DNA of 64,000 nucleotides from UBA9300 sp964577305 (lineage in GTDB: Bacteria > Bacteroidota > Bacteroidia > Bacteroidales > VadinHA17): assembly GCA_964577305.1 (NCBI GenBank), contig CAZNYS010000012.1:1-64000 (forward strand), in the 5' to 3' direction. Shown here piece by piece: positions 8,376 to 17,723 of the stretch. The position numbers and the translations under genes were made by a program. Below the pieces are notes generated by a model. It was not told the origin of the DNA and did not search any database. It worked only from the letters and a program-made list of their open reading frames with translations. Position 1 is the stretch's first letter. Each line of letters begins with the position of its first letter.

Positions 8376-10211
8376 TTATTTAATATGTGTATTATACCTT
8401 TTCAGGTGTTCAGCCTGCTCTTTTCCGTTATAAGACTTTAACAGCCTGGCCGTATCTGTATAGAATTCATGACTGCTGATCCTCTCCAATTCAGAAGCAT
8501 ACCACATTTCTTTATCCCGGGAGCCCTTTCTTGAATTTTCTTCTTCATAGAGCAGTTCAATTACTTCAGGATAATCGACATGTCCACAGTAATCATTAAT
8601 GGCATCAAGTAGTATTCTTACCTCTTTCATGTCTGTCTTCATTGTATACAGACTTCGTATTATTGATTCGGCATGCTCTGTATAACTGCTACCGAACCCG
8701 AATTCGGGAGCCATTTCATTAAGCTGCTCAACCGAATGTTCAACCGGGTTATCATAATCTGTAAGTAAGCCTGATTTAACAAACAGGGCAGCAAGCCTTA
8801 ATCCCAGTATTTTTTCTTCACCAAGCTGTTCCGCTGTTGCCAGCAATTCTGTCTGGGTGCAAATGTTCTTTATGAATTTCAGGTTATGGAAAACAAAATC
8901 ATCGGGTACATTTCCCCGGTACCATTCGAAATAATAATCCTCAAGGTCCTGTATCTTTATAGCTAACAGTTTATTAATAAAAACATTATTGGGTTCGGCA
9001 TTCCCTTTCTCCCTTAATTCAGGTCTTATACCTTTCACAAAGTACATGTCAAGATCCCCCTTGTACTTCACGGGCATTTTGCCCCTGTATTCACAAATAA
9101 AGAAATCTTTGACGTATTCATATGTTACACCTGATATGTTTATCTTCCCGGGCATGCCTGAAGATTCCATCCTGCTTGCTGTATTCACTGTATCTCCCCA
9201 TATATCGTAGGATAATTTCTTCTGGCCTACCACTCCTGCTATCACTATACCCGTATGGATACCGATCCTTATATCCCATAATTTAATTCCCCTGAGGGTT
9301 TGTTCCTTTTGAAGATTATTCATGTATTCCTGCATCTCGAGTGCGGCAAGCACAACTTCAACCGGGTTTGTCCTGTTACGATGTGGTATGCCTCCGGCAC
9401 ACATATATGCATCGCCAATAGTTTTGATCTTTTCAATATTATATTTCTCAACAACAGAATCGAAATGGAAAAAGAAGTTATCCAGTTCATCAATCAGTAT
9501 CTCCGGGTTAACTTCCTCAGCAATTCTTGTAAATCCTTCTATATCTGAAAATAATACAGTCACAAAGTTATATTTCTGCCTGGTGGCCTTGCCTTTTGAC
9601 ATTATTTCATCAGCAGTATCCTTGGGCAACAGGTTAGCCAACAGTGTTTCTGTTTGTTCTTTCTCACTCATTAACTCTTCTGTTCTTTTCCGTATTATTG
9701 ATTCCAGGTGCGCCTGCTTCATCTTCTGCCTTGATAGTAAAAGCCTGAACAGGAAAAAGATTATTAAAAACAGGCAGGCAGAATAAATTAAAATCGAGAC
9801 CGGGGTAAGATAAAACGGGGGTTTAATCCTGAAAATTGCGATCTTATATTCATCACTTACTTTGCCTGAGGTCATGGTTCTCGCGAAAAGAGAGTATTTA
9901 CCCGGTTCCAGGTTTGTATACTCTTTCACAGGATGACTCGACCATAATGTCCACTTCTCATCATTACCCTCAAGGTAAAAAGAGAACATGCATATAGTAT
10001 CCTGGCAAAAACATTCAAAAAGCAGGTTGTTGTTTTTATTATCAAGTACATAAATATCATTGATTTTATCGCCCCTGTTAATATCAAATAATACAGAATC
10101 GTAGTTAATGATTATCTTTTGAATGCTGATATTACTGTCCTGCCCGTATAAAGTTCCTCCCTGGTTAATGCTCAGGACCAAGAAAATTATTATTGTGAAA
10201 GTTCTGGACAA
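8376..10211 (-). CDS. Membrane class III adenylate cyclase with sensor domain and degenerate HD domain
   Basis: The 611-residue protein has a signal peptide (1-23), a Y_Y_Y-like beta sensor domain (about 60-130), one membrane helix (about 137-158), a short coiled linker, a class III cyclase domain (about 213-395) and a C-terminal helical domain. The cyclase has both metal Asp residues (D223, D267), the adenine-selecting pair K263 and D336, and the transition-state N343 and R347, so it should make cAMP. The C-terminal domain aligns with the HD domain of the neighbour at 13218-14621, but the metal ligands are lost: F446 replaces His, and V478-K479 replace the His-Asp pair. It is therefore a likely non-catalytic or regulatory domain. 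The start codon is TTG; an in-frame stop upstream leaves no ATG. It is divergent from rdgB. Confidence 0.9.
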   Translation of the reverse strand: MSRTFTIIIFLVLSINQGGTLYGQDSNISIQKIIINYDSVLFDINRGDKINDIYVLDNKNNNLLFECFCQDTICMFSFYLEGNDEKWTLWSSHPVKEYTNLEPGKYSLFARTMTSGKVSDEYKIAIFRIKPPFYLTPVSILIYSACLFLIIFFLFRLLLSRQKMKQAHLESIIRKRTEELMSEKEQTETLLANLLPKDTADEIMSKGKATRQKYNFVTVLFSDIEGFTRIAEEVNPEILIDELDNFFFHFDSVVEKYNIEKIKTIGDAYMCAGGIPHRNRTNPVEVVLAALEMQEYMNNLQKEQTLRGIKLWDIRIGIHTGIVIAGVVGQKKLSYDIWGDTVNTASRMESSGMPGKINISGVTYEYVKDFFICEYRGKMPVKYKGDLDMYFVKGIRPELREKGNAEPNNVFINKLLAIKIQDLEDYYFEWYRGNVPDDFVFHNLKFIKNICTQTELLATAEQLGEEKILGLRLAALFVKSGLLTDYDNPVEHSVEQLNEMAPEFGFGSSYTEHAESIIRSLYTMKTDMKEVRILLDAINDYCGHVDYPEVIELLYEEENSRKGSRDKEMWYASELERISSHEFYTDTARLLKSYNGKEQAEHLKRYNTHIK

Positions 10212-10220
10212 TTCGGTATA

Positions 10221-10263
10221 ATTTGGTAAAAGGATTAATAACCGGTATCACCTTTTACCAAAT
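10221..10263. repeat. Perfect 13-bp inverted repeat between divergent genes
   Basis: ATTTGGTAAAAGG (10221-10233) and CCTTTTACCAAAT (10251-10263) are exact reverse complements separated by 17 bp. The element lies 10 bp from the cyclase start and about 45 bp upstream of the rdgB -7 box. It may be an operator shared by both genes or a hairpin in the cyclase leader. No T-run follows it. Confidence 0.7.
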
Positions 10264-10307
10264 GTAATATATATAAATTTACTCCGAAAGCATTTATCAT
10301 TTTTAAT

Positions 10308-10315
10308 TATTTTTG
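10308..10315 (+). promoter_or_regulatory. Bacteroidota -7 box of rdgB
   Basis: TATTTTTG matches the Bacteroidota -7 consensus TAnnTTTG and ends 20 nt before the rdgB ATG. I do not see a good -33 TTTG at the usual distance. Confidence 0.5.
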
Positions 10316-10335
10316 AGCAAACCCAAATTATTATT

Positions 10336-10914
10336 ATGGATATAATAATTGCTTCAAATAATGAGCATAAAATCAGGGAAATAAATGCTGTGTTGGAAGG
10401 ATTTGTAAGGCTTATCTCCCTTACTGATGCCGGTATAAATGAAGATATTCCGGAAAACGAAAAAACACTGGAAGAGAATGCCATGGGAAAGGCCAGGTAC
10501 GTGCATCGTCAAACAGGTTCAAATGTATTCGCTGATGATACAGGGCTCGAGGTAGAAGCCCTGAAAGGTGCCCCTGGTGTTCATTCAGCCAGATATGCCG
10601 GTGCCAGTAAGAACCCTGATAATAATATTGACAGGTTGTTAAAGGAATTGAAAAATCATAAAAACAGGGAAGCCAGGTTCCGCACAGTGATAGCACTTAT
10701 ATATGACAATAAAGAATACATTTTTGAAGGTATTATCAATGGAAAGATCATAGCTGAAAAACGAGGGGATAATGGTTTTGGCTATGATCCTGTTTTTTTA
10801 CCGGATAACGAAGCGCTTACCTTTGCTGAAATGAATGCTCACAGGAAAAATATGATATCGCACAGGGCTATTGCCATTCAAAAACTCAACGACTTTCTGC
10901 GCAGCAGGTTATGA
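10336..10914 (+). CDS. rdgB: Non-canonical purine NTP pyrophosphatase (RdgB/HAM1 family)
   Basis: The 192-residue protein hydrolyses XTP, ITP and dITP to monophosphates, keeping deaminated purines out of nucleic acids. The N-terminal IIASNNEHKIREI, the FADDTGLEVEALKGAPGVHSARYAG stretch around residue 65-85 and GFGYDPVF near the end are the family hallmarks. Length is typical. The stop lies 34 bp before the porZ start, so the two probably share a transcript. Confidence 0.96.
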   Translation: MDIIIASNNEHKIREINAVLEGFVRLISLTDAGINEDIPENEKTLEENAMGKARYVHRQTGSNVFADDTGLEVEALKGAPGVHSARYAGASKNPDNNIDRLLKELKNHKNREARFRTVIALIYDNKEYIFEGIINGKIIAEKRGDNGFGYDPVFLPDNEALTFAEMNAHRKNMISHRAIAIQKLNDFLRSRL

Positions 10915-10948
10915 ACAATATCTTTTTCTTTTAGAAGTTTATAATAAT

Positions 10949-13225
10949 ATGTCAAAATACTTACTGATACTGGCCTTTCTGTTACCTTTCTGCCCGGGAA
11001 ATGCACAGGGACCAATGGGATCATGGGCCGACCATCTGCCATACCATTCGGTTAATTTCGTATCAGCCGGACAGGAGGAGATATATGGATCTACCGATTA
11101 TGCGATAACCATCTTTAACAGAGCTTATAATGAACTGAAGAAACTGTCGAAAGTAAATGGATTATCTGATTGCGGTATCAGCACCATTGAATATTCAGAA
11201 GATAAAGAGGCCCTTGTAATTGCATATACAACAGGAAATATTGACATCTATGAAAATGGGAACATAACCAATATCCCCGATATTATGAATACTTTCATAA
11301 CAGGGGATATGTCAGTTAACAGGGTCAGAACATACAGTAAATATGCTTATCTCACGTACAATAATGGGATTATTGTTATTGATATTGAAAAGAGAGAAAT
11401 AAAAGACAGCTGGAAACCATCATTTGATGGTATTCAGAATGAAGTTTTCGATTTCAATATCTTTAACGATACTGTTTTCGCAGCTACCGGAAAGGGGCTC
11501 TTCAAAGCAGCAGCAGACAACCAGGGACTGGCATACTTCGGCAACTGGGATATCATCCCCGGCTCCTCTGATAAGCAGTATAATTGCCTTGCCTCCGTTA
11601 ATGGTAATTTATTTTTAAATAAACAAAACACGGGTATTGACCACGATTCTGTGTTCTATTATGCTGACGGAAAAATCAATTACTTACCTGGGTTGCCTCC
11701 TGCAATAAACTACTCCTTCGAAGCTACCCGGGATGGGATTATTATTTGCTCTGGCTCGAATATCAGCATTATAGATTCTGAAGGCAACCTCGTAAAAACA
11801 ATTGGTGAATATGGAGATCAGCAGGTTGATGCCAGGAATGCTGTTTTATCAGGGAACGACATTTTTATAGCAGACAGGAATCATGGCCTGGTGAGTCTTG
11901 TCAACGGGAATATCTTTACTAACTATATTCCTCAGGGTCCTTATACTAATAATTGTTACAACCTGGTGGCTTCTGATGGGGAAGTATGGGTAGCCGGTGG
12001 CAGTGTTGATGATGAATGGGATAATACATGGTCCCCATTTATGTTTTTAAACTTCAACAACCGCCAGTGGTGGTCAATGCTAAGGAACGATTCATGGGAT
12101 GTAATGAGGGTGGAGCCTGTTCCGGGTGAACCCGGACATATATTTGTTTCAACCTGGGGATCGGGTGTATATGAATATGATAATAAGGAATTGATCAATC
12201 ACTGGGAAGAGAATACACTCGGAAGCATAATCCCGGGTGAACCCTATGTCAGGATATACGGTCTTGCTGTCGATAGCGAGAAAAACCTTTGGATTACTCA
12301 GTCAGGCATCCAGAATAATATCAAGGTATTGATGAATGATAACAACTGGATCTCTTTACCTTATAATATTGCTGCCCCCACAATAGGTGATATAATAATC
12401 ACTGGTTCAAACCATAAATGGATAGTTCTTCCCGGTGGTCATGGCCTGTTTGTTCTCGATGACAACTTCACACCCGGCTATTTTGATGATGACAGGTATA
12501 AAAAACTGACAGTTAAAGACCAGAGCGGACAATTACTCTCAAATATTTATTCAATTGCTGAGGACCTCGAAGGCAATATATGGATTGGTACCGATCAGGG
12601 ACCTGCAGTTTTCTACTATCCCGACCAGGTATTTGACCAGGATATTTCTGCCAGCAGGATCAAGGTGCCAAGGAATGATGGTACCGGTTTAGCTGATTAT
12701 CTTCTGGGTACAGAGACCATATTGAGTATAGCAATAGATGGCGGTAACAGGAAATGGTTAGGCACAAGGAGCTCTGGGGCTTACCTAATATCAGAAGAAA
12801 GTAATGAACTGGTTAAAAACTATAATGCATCAAACAGCCCCCTGTTATCTGACAGGGTAATATCAATAGCTACTGAGGGGTCAACAGGCGAGGTATGGTT
12901 CGGTACAGGTAAGGGCATAGTTACAGTAAGAGAAACAGGTACTTCAGGGTCGGATGATATGGATGAAGTATATGCCTATCCAAATCCTGTGCGGGAAGAT
13001 TTTACGGGTGAAATTACAATAACAGGCCTTGCAAGGAATTCTAATGTTAAAATTACAGATATTGCCGGAAACCTGGTATACGAAACAAAATCAACAGGAG
13101 GGGATGCAAACTGGGATATGAAAACCTATAATGGCAAAAAAGTCTCTACAGGAGTATACCTTGTATTCTGCAATAATGAAGACGGCACCACAAGTACGGT
13201 CACCAAGATACTTATCATCAGGTGA
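10949..13225 (+). CDS. porZ: Type IX secretion system PorZ-like beta-propeller protein
   Basis: I start this gene at 10949, where MSKYLLILAFLLPFCPGNAQ is a clean signal peptide; the longer frame from 10871 would overlap rdgB and bury the signal. The 758-residue protein opens with GSWADHLPYHSVNFV, typical of PorZ, followed by two-component-regulator-propeller-like beta repeats (for example NIWIGTDQGPAVFY, KWLGTRSSGAYLI, VWFGTGKGIVTV). It ends with a type A Por secretion tail of about 80 residues (VYAYPNPVREDFTGEITITG to ILIIR). In Porphyromonas PorZ is a surface component of the sortase complex that delivers the lipopolysaccharide anchor to secreted substrates. Its end overlaps the convergent cyclase gene by 8 bp. 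Confidence 0.87.
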   Translation: MSKYLLILAFLLPFCPGNAQGPMGSWADHLPYHSVNFVSAGQEEIYGSTDYAITIFNRAYNELKKLSKVNGLSDCGISTIEYSEDKEALVIAYTTGNIDIYENGNITNIPDIMNTFITGDMSVNRVRTYSKYAYLTYNNGIIVIDIEKREIKDSWKPSFDGIQNEVFDFNIFNDTVFAATGKGLFKAAADNQGLAYFGNWDIIPGSSDKQYNCLASVNGNLFLNKQNTGIDHDSVFYYADGKINYLPGLPPAINYSFEATRDGIIICSGSNISIIDSEGNLVKTIGEYGDQQVDARNAVLSGNDIFIADRNHGLVSLVNGNIFTNYIPQGPYTNNCYNLVASDGEVWVAGGSVDDEWDNTWSPFMFLNFNNRQWWSMLRNDSWDVMRVEPVPGEPGHIFVSTWGSGVYEYDNKELINHWEENTLGSIIPGEPYVRIYGLAVDSEKNLWITQSGIQNNIKVLMNDNNWISLPYNIAAPTIGDIIITGSNHKWIVLPGGHGLFVLDDNFTPGYFDDDRYKKLTVKDQSGQLLSNIYSIAEDLEGNIWIGTDQGPAVFYYPDQVFDQDISASRIKVPRNDGTGLADYLLGTETILSIAIDGGNRKWLGTRSSGAYLISEESNELVKNYNASNSPLLSDRVISIATEGSTGEVWFGTGKGIVTVRETGTSGSDDMDEVYAYPNPVREDFTGEITITGLARNSNVKITDIAGNLVYETKSTGGDANWDMKTYNGKKVSTGVYLVFCNNEDGTTSTVTKILIIR

Positions 13226-14621
13226 TAAGGCTCTCAATTCGTTCAATCTGCTTTTGCTTGTTCACTTCCCTGAGGCTACGGGCTGTATTGGTAAAATACT
13301 GGTGATTTGAAATGAATTTTACCTGTAGTTTATTCCAATCGTTCAGGCTGCTAATTTTATCCTGCGCTTTTAATTCATCATAGAGAGTATTTGAAACAGG
13401 GATAAAATCACTACGCCCCAGGTAATCCAGATCGGCATCACATATAATTTCTTCAAGCAGGTTACCGGGTTCCGGGGGTAGCCTGGTTGCCATTATAGTA
13501 TCACATATAGTATTTATCTGCAGCTCACTGTAGTTAAATTCAGGCAGGATTTTCCTTGCCATCTCTGTACTATGGTATTCGTGATTGTCATAGTCAATTG
13601 TGTGACCGGCATCATGAAAAAGACCGGCGGTCTTAAGCAATAATATTTCCTCATCACTGCATCCTTCAGCCCATCCAATAAGCTCGACCTCTGTAACCAC
13701 ATCAACGGTATGCTTAACATTATGATAATAAAGATAACCGGGCAGCTCTTTTTCGAGTTTATCAAGTATGATTTCCTGTATGTCCGTAAATTGAATGAGA
13801 GCGAATTTTATGTTGAATGCCTCGTTGGGATTTATTCCATCCCCGTTAACTGAGAACTGGGGTTTTATGCCCAGTACCTCATATACATCGAGATCTCCCT
13901 TGTACTTAACCGGCAGTTTGCCATAATATTCGCACTGGAAGAACTCTTTTACCAGTTCATAGGTCATAACTGAAATCAGTATTTTACCCTGCCCGGATAC
14001 TCCCTCCACCCTGCTGGCAGTATTTACCGTATCACCTTTAATATCATACGATACTTTCTTCCTGCCGCTTATATTTGCCGTAACCGGACCTGTATGTATC
14101 CCAATCTTAAGGTCCCATATCTGCCCGCTCTCCCCACGCCTGCTTTTTTCGTGCTTCCCAAGGAAGTTTTGCATCTCCAGTGCAGCCATAACAACATCAA
14201 TGGGATTGGTTATATTCTTGACTGGTATTCCGCCTGCACACATATAGGTATCTCCTATAGTCTTGATCTTCCTTATTTTATACTTTTCTACAATATGGTC
14301 GAAATTGTACAGTATCTCATCCAGCTCATCAATCAGTTCTGCAGAATCTGAATCGGCCATTACCCTGGAAAATCCGTGAACGTCGGCAAACAGAACAGTT
14401 GCCATCTTGAACTTTAATGCCCTCTGGTCAGCCAATGATGGGACATCCTTTTCAAGGTCACCAGGAAATACCTTTTCAAGCAATGCCTTTTGCTTATCAT
14501 TCTGGTTAAGCAGTTTCTCGTTTTCTTTCAGCAGCTTCTTGATTTTTTCTTCTAATTCCTGGTTCTGCTTGGCAAGCTTTGCTATCCTTTGAATTAATTT
14601 CTCCTGTGATTCGTTACCCAT
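13218..14621 (-). CDS. Predicted bifunctional adenylate cyclase / HD-type cyclic nucleotide phosphodiesterase
   Basis: The 467-residue soluble protein has an N-terminal coiled coil (about 5-52), a class III cyclase domain (about 70-255) and a C-terminal HD domain (about 290-467). Cyclase residues are complete: metal-binding D80 and D124, adenine-selecting K120 and D193, and N200/R204. The HD domain resembles class I cAMP phosphodiesterases: YHNVKHTVDVV supplies H300 (general-acid position) and H304, FHDAGH supplies H336-D337, and CDAD near 394-397 can give the last metal Asp. The protein could therefore both make and degrade cAMP; this pairing is inferred from motifs. There is no signal peptide or membrane helix, so it is cytoplasmic. 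It is a paralogue of the gene at 8376-10211, whose HD ligands are lost. Confidence 0.9.
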   Translation of the reverse strand: MGNESQEKLIQRIAKLAKQNQELEEKIKKLLKENEKLLNQNDKQKALLEKVFPGDLEKDVPSLADQRALKFKMATVLFADVHGFSRVMADSDSAELIDELDEILYNFDHIVEKYKIRKIKTIGDTYMCAGGIPVKNITNPIDVVMAALEMQNFLGKHEKSRRGESGQIWDLKIGIHTGPVTANISGRKKVSYDIKGDTVNTASRVEGVSGQGKILISVMTYELVKEFFQCEYYGKLPVKYKGDLDVYEVLGIKPQFSVNGDGINPNEAFNIKFALIQFTDIQEIILDKLEKELPGYLYYHNVKHTVDVVTEVELIGWAEGCSDEEILLLKTAGLFHDAGHTIDYDNHEYHSTEMARKILPEFNYSELQINTICDTIMATRLPPEPGNLLEEIICDADLDYLGRSDFIPVSNTLYDELKAQDKISSLNDWNKLQVKFISNHQYFTNTARSLREVNKQKQIERIESLIT

Positions 14622-14694
14622 AATCTCTTTACTTGAGTTCTAAATATACAAAAATTTAATTTCCTCCTCATATCCAAGGCACAGGCATAATTTG

Positions 14695-14702
14695 TATTTT
14701 TG
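14695..14702 (+). promoter_or_regulatory. Bacteroidota -7 box of recO
   Basis: TATTTTTG fits TAnnTTTG and ends 18 nt before the ATG at 14721, the same geometry as at rdgB. It overlaps the alternative TTG start at 14700, which would then lie upstream of the transcription start. It therefore decides in favour of 14721. Confidence 0.55.
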
Positions 14703-14720
14703 AATAAATACTACCGGCAC

Positions 14721-15458
14721 ATGCTTGAAAAAACAGAAGGCATAGTATTGCATACTTTTAAACATTCCGATTCAGGAATTATATCACATATTTTTACAAA
14801 AAAATATGGAAGGCTAAGCTTCATGGTCAAGGGAATAAGCAGGAAGAAAGGCACTACCCGGAGAGCATATTTCCAGGCACTCCAGCCATTGAGTATCGAA
14901 TTTTATTACAGGGAGTCAAGAGATCTGCATATCATAAAGGAAGCTTCTCCTCTGTTTAATTATCTGAACCTGCATTCCGATATCAGGATGAACAGTATTA
15001 TTATGTTCCTTGGAGAAGTCCTGTATAAAGCCCTCAGACCTTCCGGCCCTGATGAACATCTATATGAATTCCTGATTGATACTCTTGATTATCTTGACAA
15101 TGAAAGCCGCCTTATGCCTAACTTTCATATAGGCTTCATAATAGGACTGACAAAATACCTCGGTATAGCACCTTCAAATAATTACAGCAGTAACTTACCA
15201 TATTTTGATATGCAAAATGGTATTTATATGGAGCATCCTCCTCTCCATGGATACTATATGGGTAAAGTATATTCCTCGCTGCTGAATGATTTCCTCAAAT
15301 CAAATATTTCTGAGTGCAATAATATTTCTCTCTCAGGTCAGAGCCGGAGAGAATTCCTTGATAATATGCTTGTATTTTATTCACTACACCTGCCAGGTTT
15401 TAAAAATATTAAGTCACTTAAAATCTATTCTGAGATGTTCAGCCGGTCTAATCAGTGA
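14721..15458 (+). CDS. recO: DNA repair protein RecO
   Basis: The product is about 245 residues from the ATG at 14721, beginning MLEKTEGIVLHTFKHSDSGI, the normal RecO N-terminus. A seven-residue extension from TTG at 14700 is possible but unlikely given the promoter box there. RecO has an N-terminal OB fold that binds DNA and a helical C-terminal part, and works with RecR to load RecA in gap repair. The family is poorly conserved and the zinc cysteines of some homologues are not evident here. It is followed 58 bp later by the GH3-like gene. Confidence 0.93.
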   Translation: MLEKTEGIVLHTFKHSDSGIISHIFTKKYGRLSFMVKGISRKKGTTRRAYFQALQPLSIEFYYRESRDLHIIKEASPLFNYLNLHSDIRMNSIIMFLGEVLYKALRPSGPDEHLYEFLIDTLDYLDNESRLMPNFHIGFIIGLTKYLGIAPSNNYSSNLPYFDMQNGIYMEHPPLHGYYMGKVYSSLLNDFLKSNISECNNISLSGQSRREFLDNMLVFYSLHLPGFKNIKSLKIYSEMFSRSNQ

Positions 15459-15516
15459 TCCGGATTCCTCTGATTTTTATATTTTCACTATATTAGCATT
15501 CCCCTAAAAATAAAAA

Positions 15517-17025
15517 ATGGCAATTATCCCATCTGTAATTAACTGGCTGAATATCAAAAGGATGATCTCTATCGACCTTTTTAAAACCTATCCTTACGAG
15601 GTGCAGTTAGAGACATTTGTAAACCTTATCAATGCTGCAGCCGGTACTACATGGGGAAAGAAATACAATTATAAAAATATTGAATCACTAAAACAGTACC
15701 AGGAGACTGTGCCCATAGGCACCTACACTGAACTGGAGCCTTTCATAGAAAGATTACGCAAGGGGGAACAGGACCTTCTGTGGCCCGGTGAAATAAAATG
15801 GTTCGCGAAATCATCAGGGACAACAAGCTCAAAGAGCAAGTTCATCCCGGTCACGAGGGAAGCCCTTGAGGAATGCCACTTCAGGGGAGGCAAGGATGTC
15901 CTGGCTATTTATTCCAGGATGAAACCCGAGACTAAAATATTTGCCGGCAGGGGACTGACACTGGGAGGCAGCCACAGGATAAATAATTTTAGTAACGATT
16001 CCCTTTACGGAGACCTGTCAGCAATACTCATCGAAAATCTTCCTCTATGGGCTGAACTTATGAAATCGCCCCGTGCAAAAATTGCTCTTCTCGAAGATTT
16101 TGAGGAGAAAATGGAGAAAATAGCTCGCAGGACTGTTAACCAGAATATCAGGTACCTGGCCGGTGTTCCGTCATGGTTCCTTGTGCTGATTAAATATATC
16201 CTCCAATATACAGGTGCAAATAACCTGCTTGAGGTATGGCCTGACCTGGAACTCTTCTGCCACGGAGGTGTAAGCTTTAAACCTTACAGGGAACACTATA
16301 AAAAACTCATCCCCTCGGATAATATGGATTACCTGGAATCATATAATGCCTCGGAAGGCTATTTTGGAATACAGGACGACCTGAATGCAGATGACATGCT
16401 ACTGATGCTCGATTATGGTATATTCTATGAATTCGTTAAGGTTGGTGATATAAACTCGGAATTCCCTGAATCATATACCGTAGCTGATGTTGACAAAGGA
16501 GTTAATTATGCAATGATTATATCAACCAATGGGGGACTCTGGCGATATATGATAGGTGATACAATAACGTTCACAAACCTGTTTCCCCATAAATTCAGGA
16601 TTACCGGGCGCACCAAACACTTCATCAATACCTTTGGCGAAGAAGTAATAATAGAAAACGCTGAAAAGGCACTTTCAACAGCTTCCTCCAAGACAGGGGC
16701 ACTGATAACAGATTACACTGCTGGCCCATACTATATGAGTGCCACCGTAAAAGGACACCATGAATGGATAATCGAGTTTGAAAAAGAACCTGAAGAAATG
16801 GAATTATTTATTAATATACTTGATAACAGCCTTAAGGCATTAAACTCTGATTATGAAGCCAAACGATTCAAGGACATGACTCTTACAAAACCTTCTGTAA
16901 TAGTAGCCCCTAAAGGCACTTTCTACAGGTGGCTGGAGAAAAAAAATAAGCTCGGAGGACAAAATAAAGTGCCAAGGCTGTCGAATGACAGACAATACCT
17001 GGATGAATTACTTGAATTTATGTAA
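15517..17025 (+). CDS. GH3-family acyl-acid-amido synthetase-like protein
   Basis: The 502-residue protein belongs to the GH3 family of the adenylate-forming (ANL) superfamily. The phosphate-binding motif SSGTTSSKSKFIP lies near residues 104-116; later motifs include the ESYNASEGYFG region and RYMIGDTITF. Plant GH3 enzymes join amino acids to auxin or jasmonate by acyl-AMP chemistry. The bacterial members are common in Bacteroidota and their substrate is unknown. Length is close to the bacterial average. It sits between recO and the deoxynucleoside kinase gene, a context that does not reveal the substrate. Confidence 0.9.
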   Translation: MAIIPSVINWLNIKRMISIDLFKTYPYEVQLETFVNLINAAAGTTWGKKYNYKNIESLKQYQETVPIGTYTELEPFIERLRKGEQDLLWPGEIKWFAKSSGTTSSKSKFIPVTREALEECHFRGGKDVLAIYSRMKPETKIFAGRGLTLGGSHRINNFSNDSLYGDLSAILIENLPLWAELMKSPRAKIALLEDFEEKMEKIARRTVNQNIRYLAGVPSWFLVLIKYILQYTGANNLLEVWPDLELFCHGGVSFKPYREHYKKLIPSDNMDYLESYNASEGYFGIQDDLNADDMLLMLDYGIFYEFVKVGDINSEFPESYTVADVDKGVNYAMIISTNGGLWRYMIGDTITFTNLFPHKFRITGRTKHFINTFGEEVIIENAEKALSTASSKTGALITDYTAGPYYMSATVKGHHEWIIEFEKEPEEMELFINILDNSLKALNSDYEAKRFKDMTLTKPSVIVAPKGTFYRWLEKKNKLGGQNKVPRLSNDRQYLDELLEFM

Positions 17026-17079
17026 GCAGGAACTTATTTATTTTATTAATTTTATGTATTCATTTTTTAAAGATAAAAT

Positions 17080-17694
17080 ATGCATATCGCTATAGCAGGA
17101 AATATCGGCTCCGGGAAAACAACCCTTGCCGGCTTATTGTCAAAACATTACGGATGGGAACCACATTATGAGGATGTTGATGATAATCCTTATCTTAATG
17201 ACTTCTACGATGATATGCAACGATGGTCGTTTAACCTGCAGATCTTCTTTCTCAACTCACGTTTCAGCCAGATTATTGAGATCAAAAACATGGATAAAAC
17301 AGTTATCCAGGACAGGACAATATATGAGGATGCATATATTTTTGCACCTAACCTGCACTCAATGGGACTGATGTCAACACGTGACTTTGAAAACTATTTC
17401 AGCCTCTTCAACCTTATGAGCTCCCTGATTGAACCTCCTGATCTTTTACTTTACCTGAGAGCATCAGTACCTACACTGGTTAACCAGATACAGAAAAGGG
17501 GAAGGGAATATGAAAACTCTATCAGGATTGATTACCTGAAGAGGCTTAATGAAAGGTATGAAGCATGGATTGAATCATATAAACTCGGTAAATTACTCAT
17601 TATAGAAGCCGATGCTTATGATTTTCCTGATAATACCGACCATCTGCGCCAGATAATCGATAAGATAGATGCCGAACTGCATGGCCTTTTTTAA
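17080..17694 (+). CDS. Deoxynucleoside kinase (dNK/dCK/dGK family)
   Basis: The 204-residue protein has a P-loop at residues 7-15 (GNIGSGKTT), the DRTIYEDAYIF motif around residue 85-95 that holds the DR(S/T) catalytic region, and an arginine-rich lid (QKRGREYENSIR) near 146-157. It phosphorylates deoxynucleosides to monophosphates in the salvage pathway. The exact base specificity cannot be read from the sequence. It is followed 29 bp later by the M16 peptidase gene. Confidence 0.93.
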   Translation: MHIAIAGNIGSGKTTLAGLLSKHYGWEPHYEDVDDNPYLNDFYDDMQRWSFNLQIFFLNSRFSQIIEIKNMDKTVIQDRTIYEDAYIFAPNLHSMGLMSTRDFENYFSLFNLMSSLIEPPDLLLYLRASVPTLVNQIQKRGREYENSIRIDYLKRLNERYEAWIESYKLGKLLIIEADAYDFPDNTDHLRQIIDKIDAELHGLF

Positions 17695-17723
17695 ATATTA
17701 CTGTTAAACTAAAATATAATACT

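Noticed and set aside
10871..10948. N-terminal extension of porZ
   Set aside because: It overlaps rdgB and would place 26 residues before a clear signal peptide at 10949.
13218..13225. Frameshift or misassembly at the porZ/cyclase junction
   Set aside because: The convergent genes overlap by only 8 bp and both proteins end with normal C-termini.
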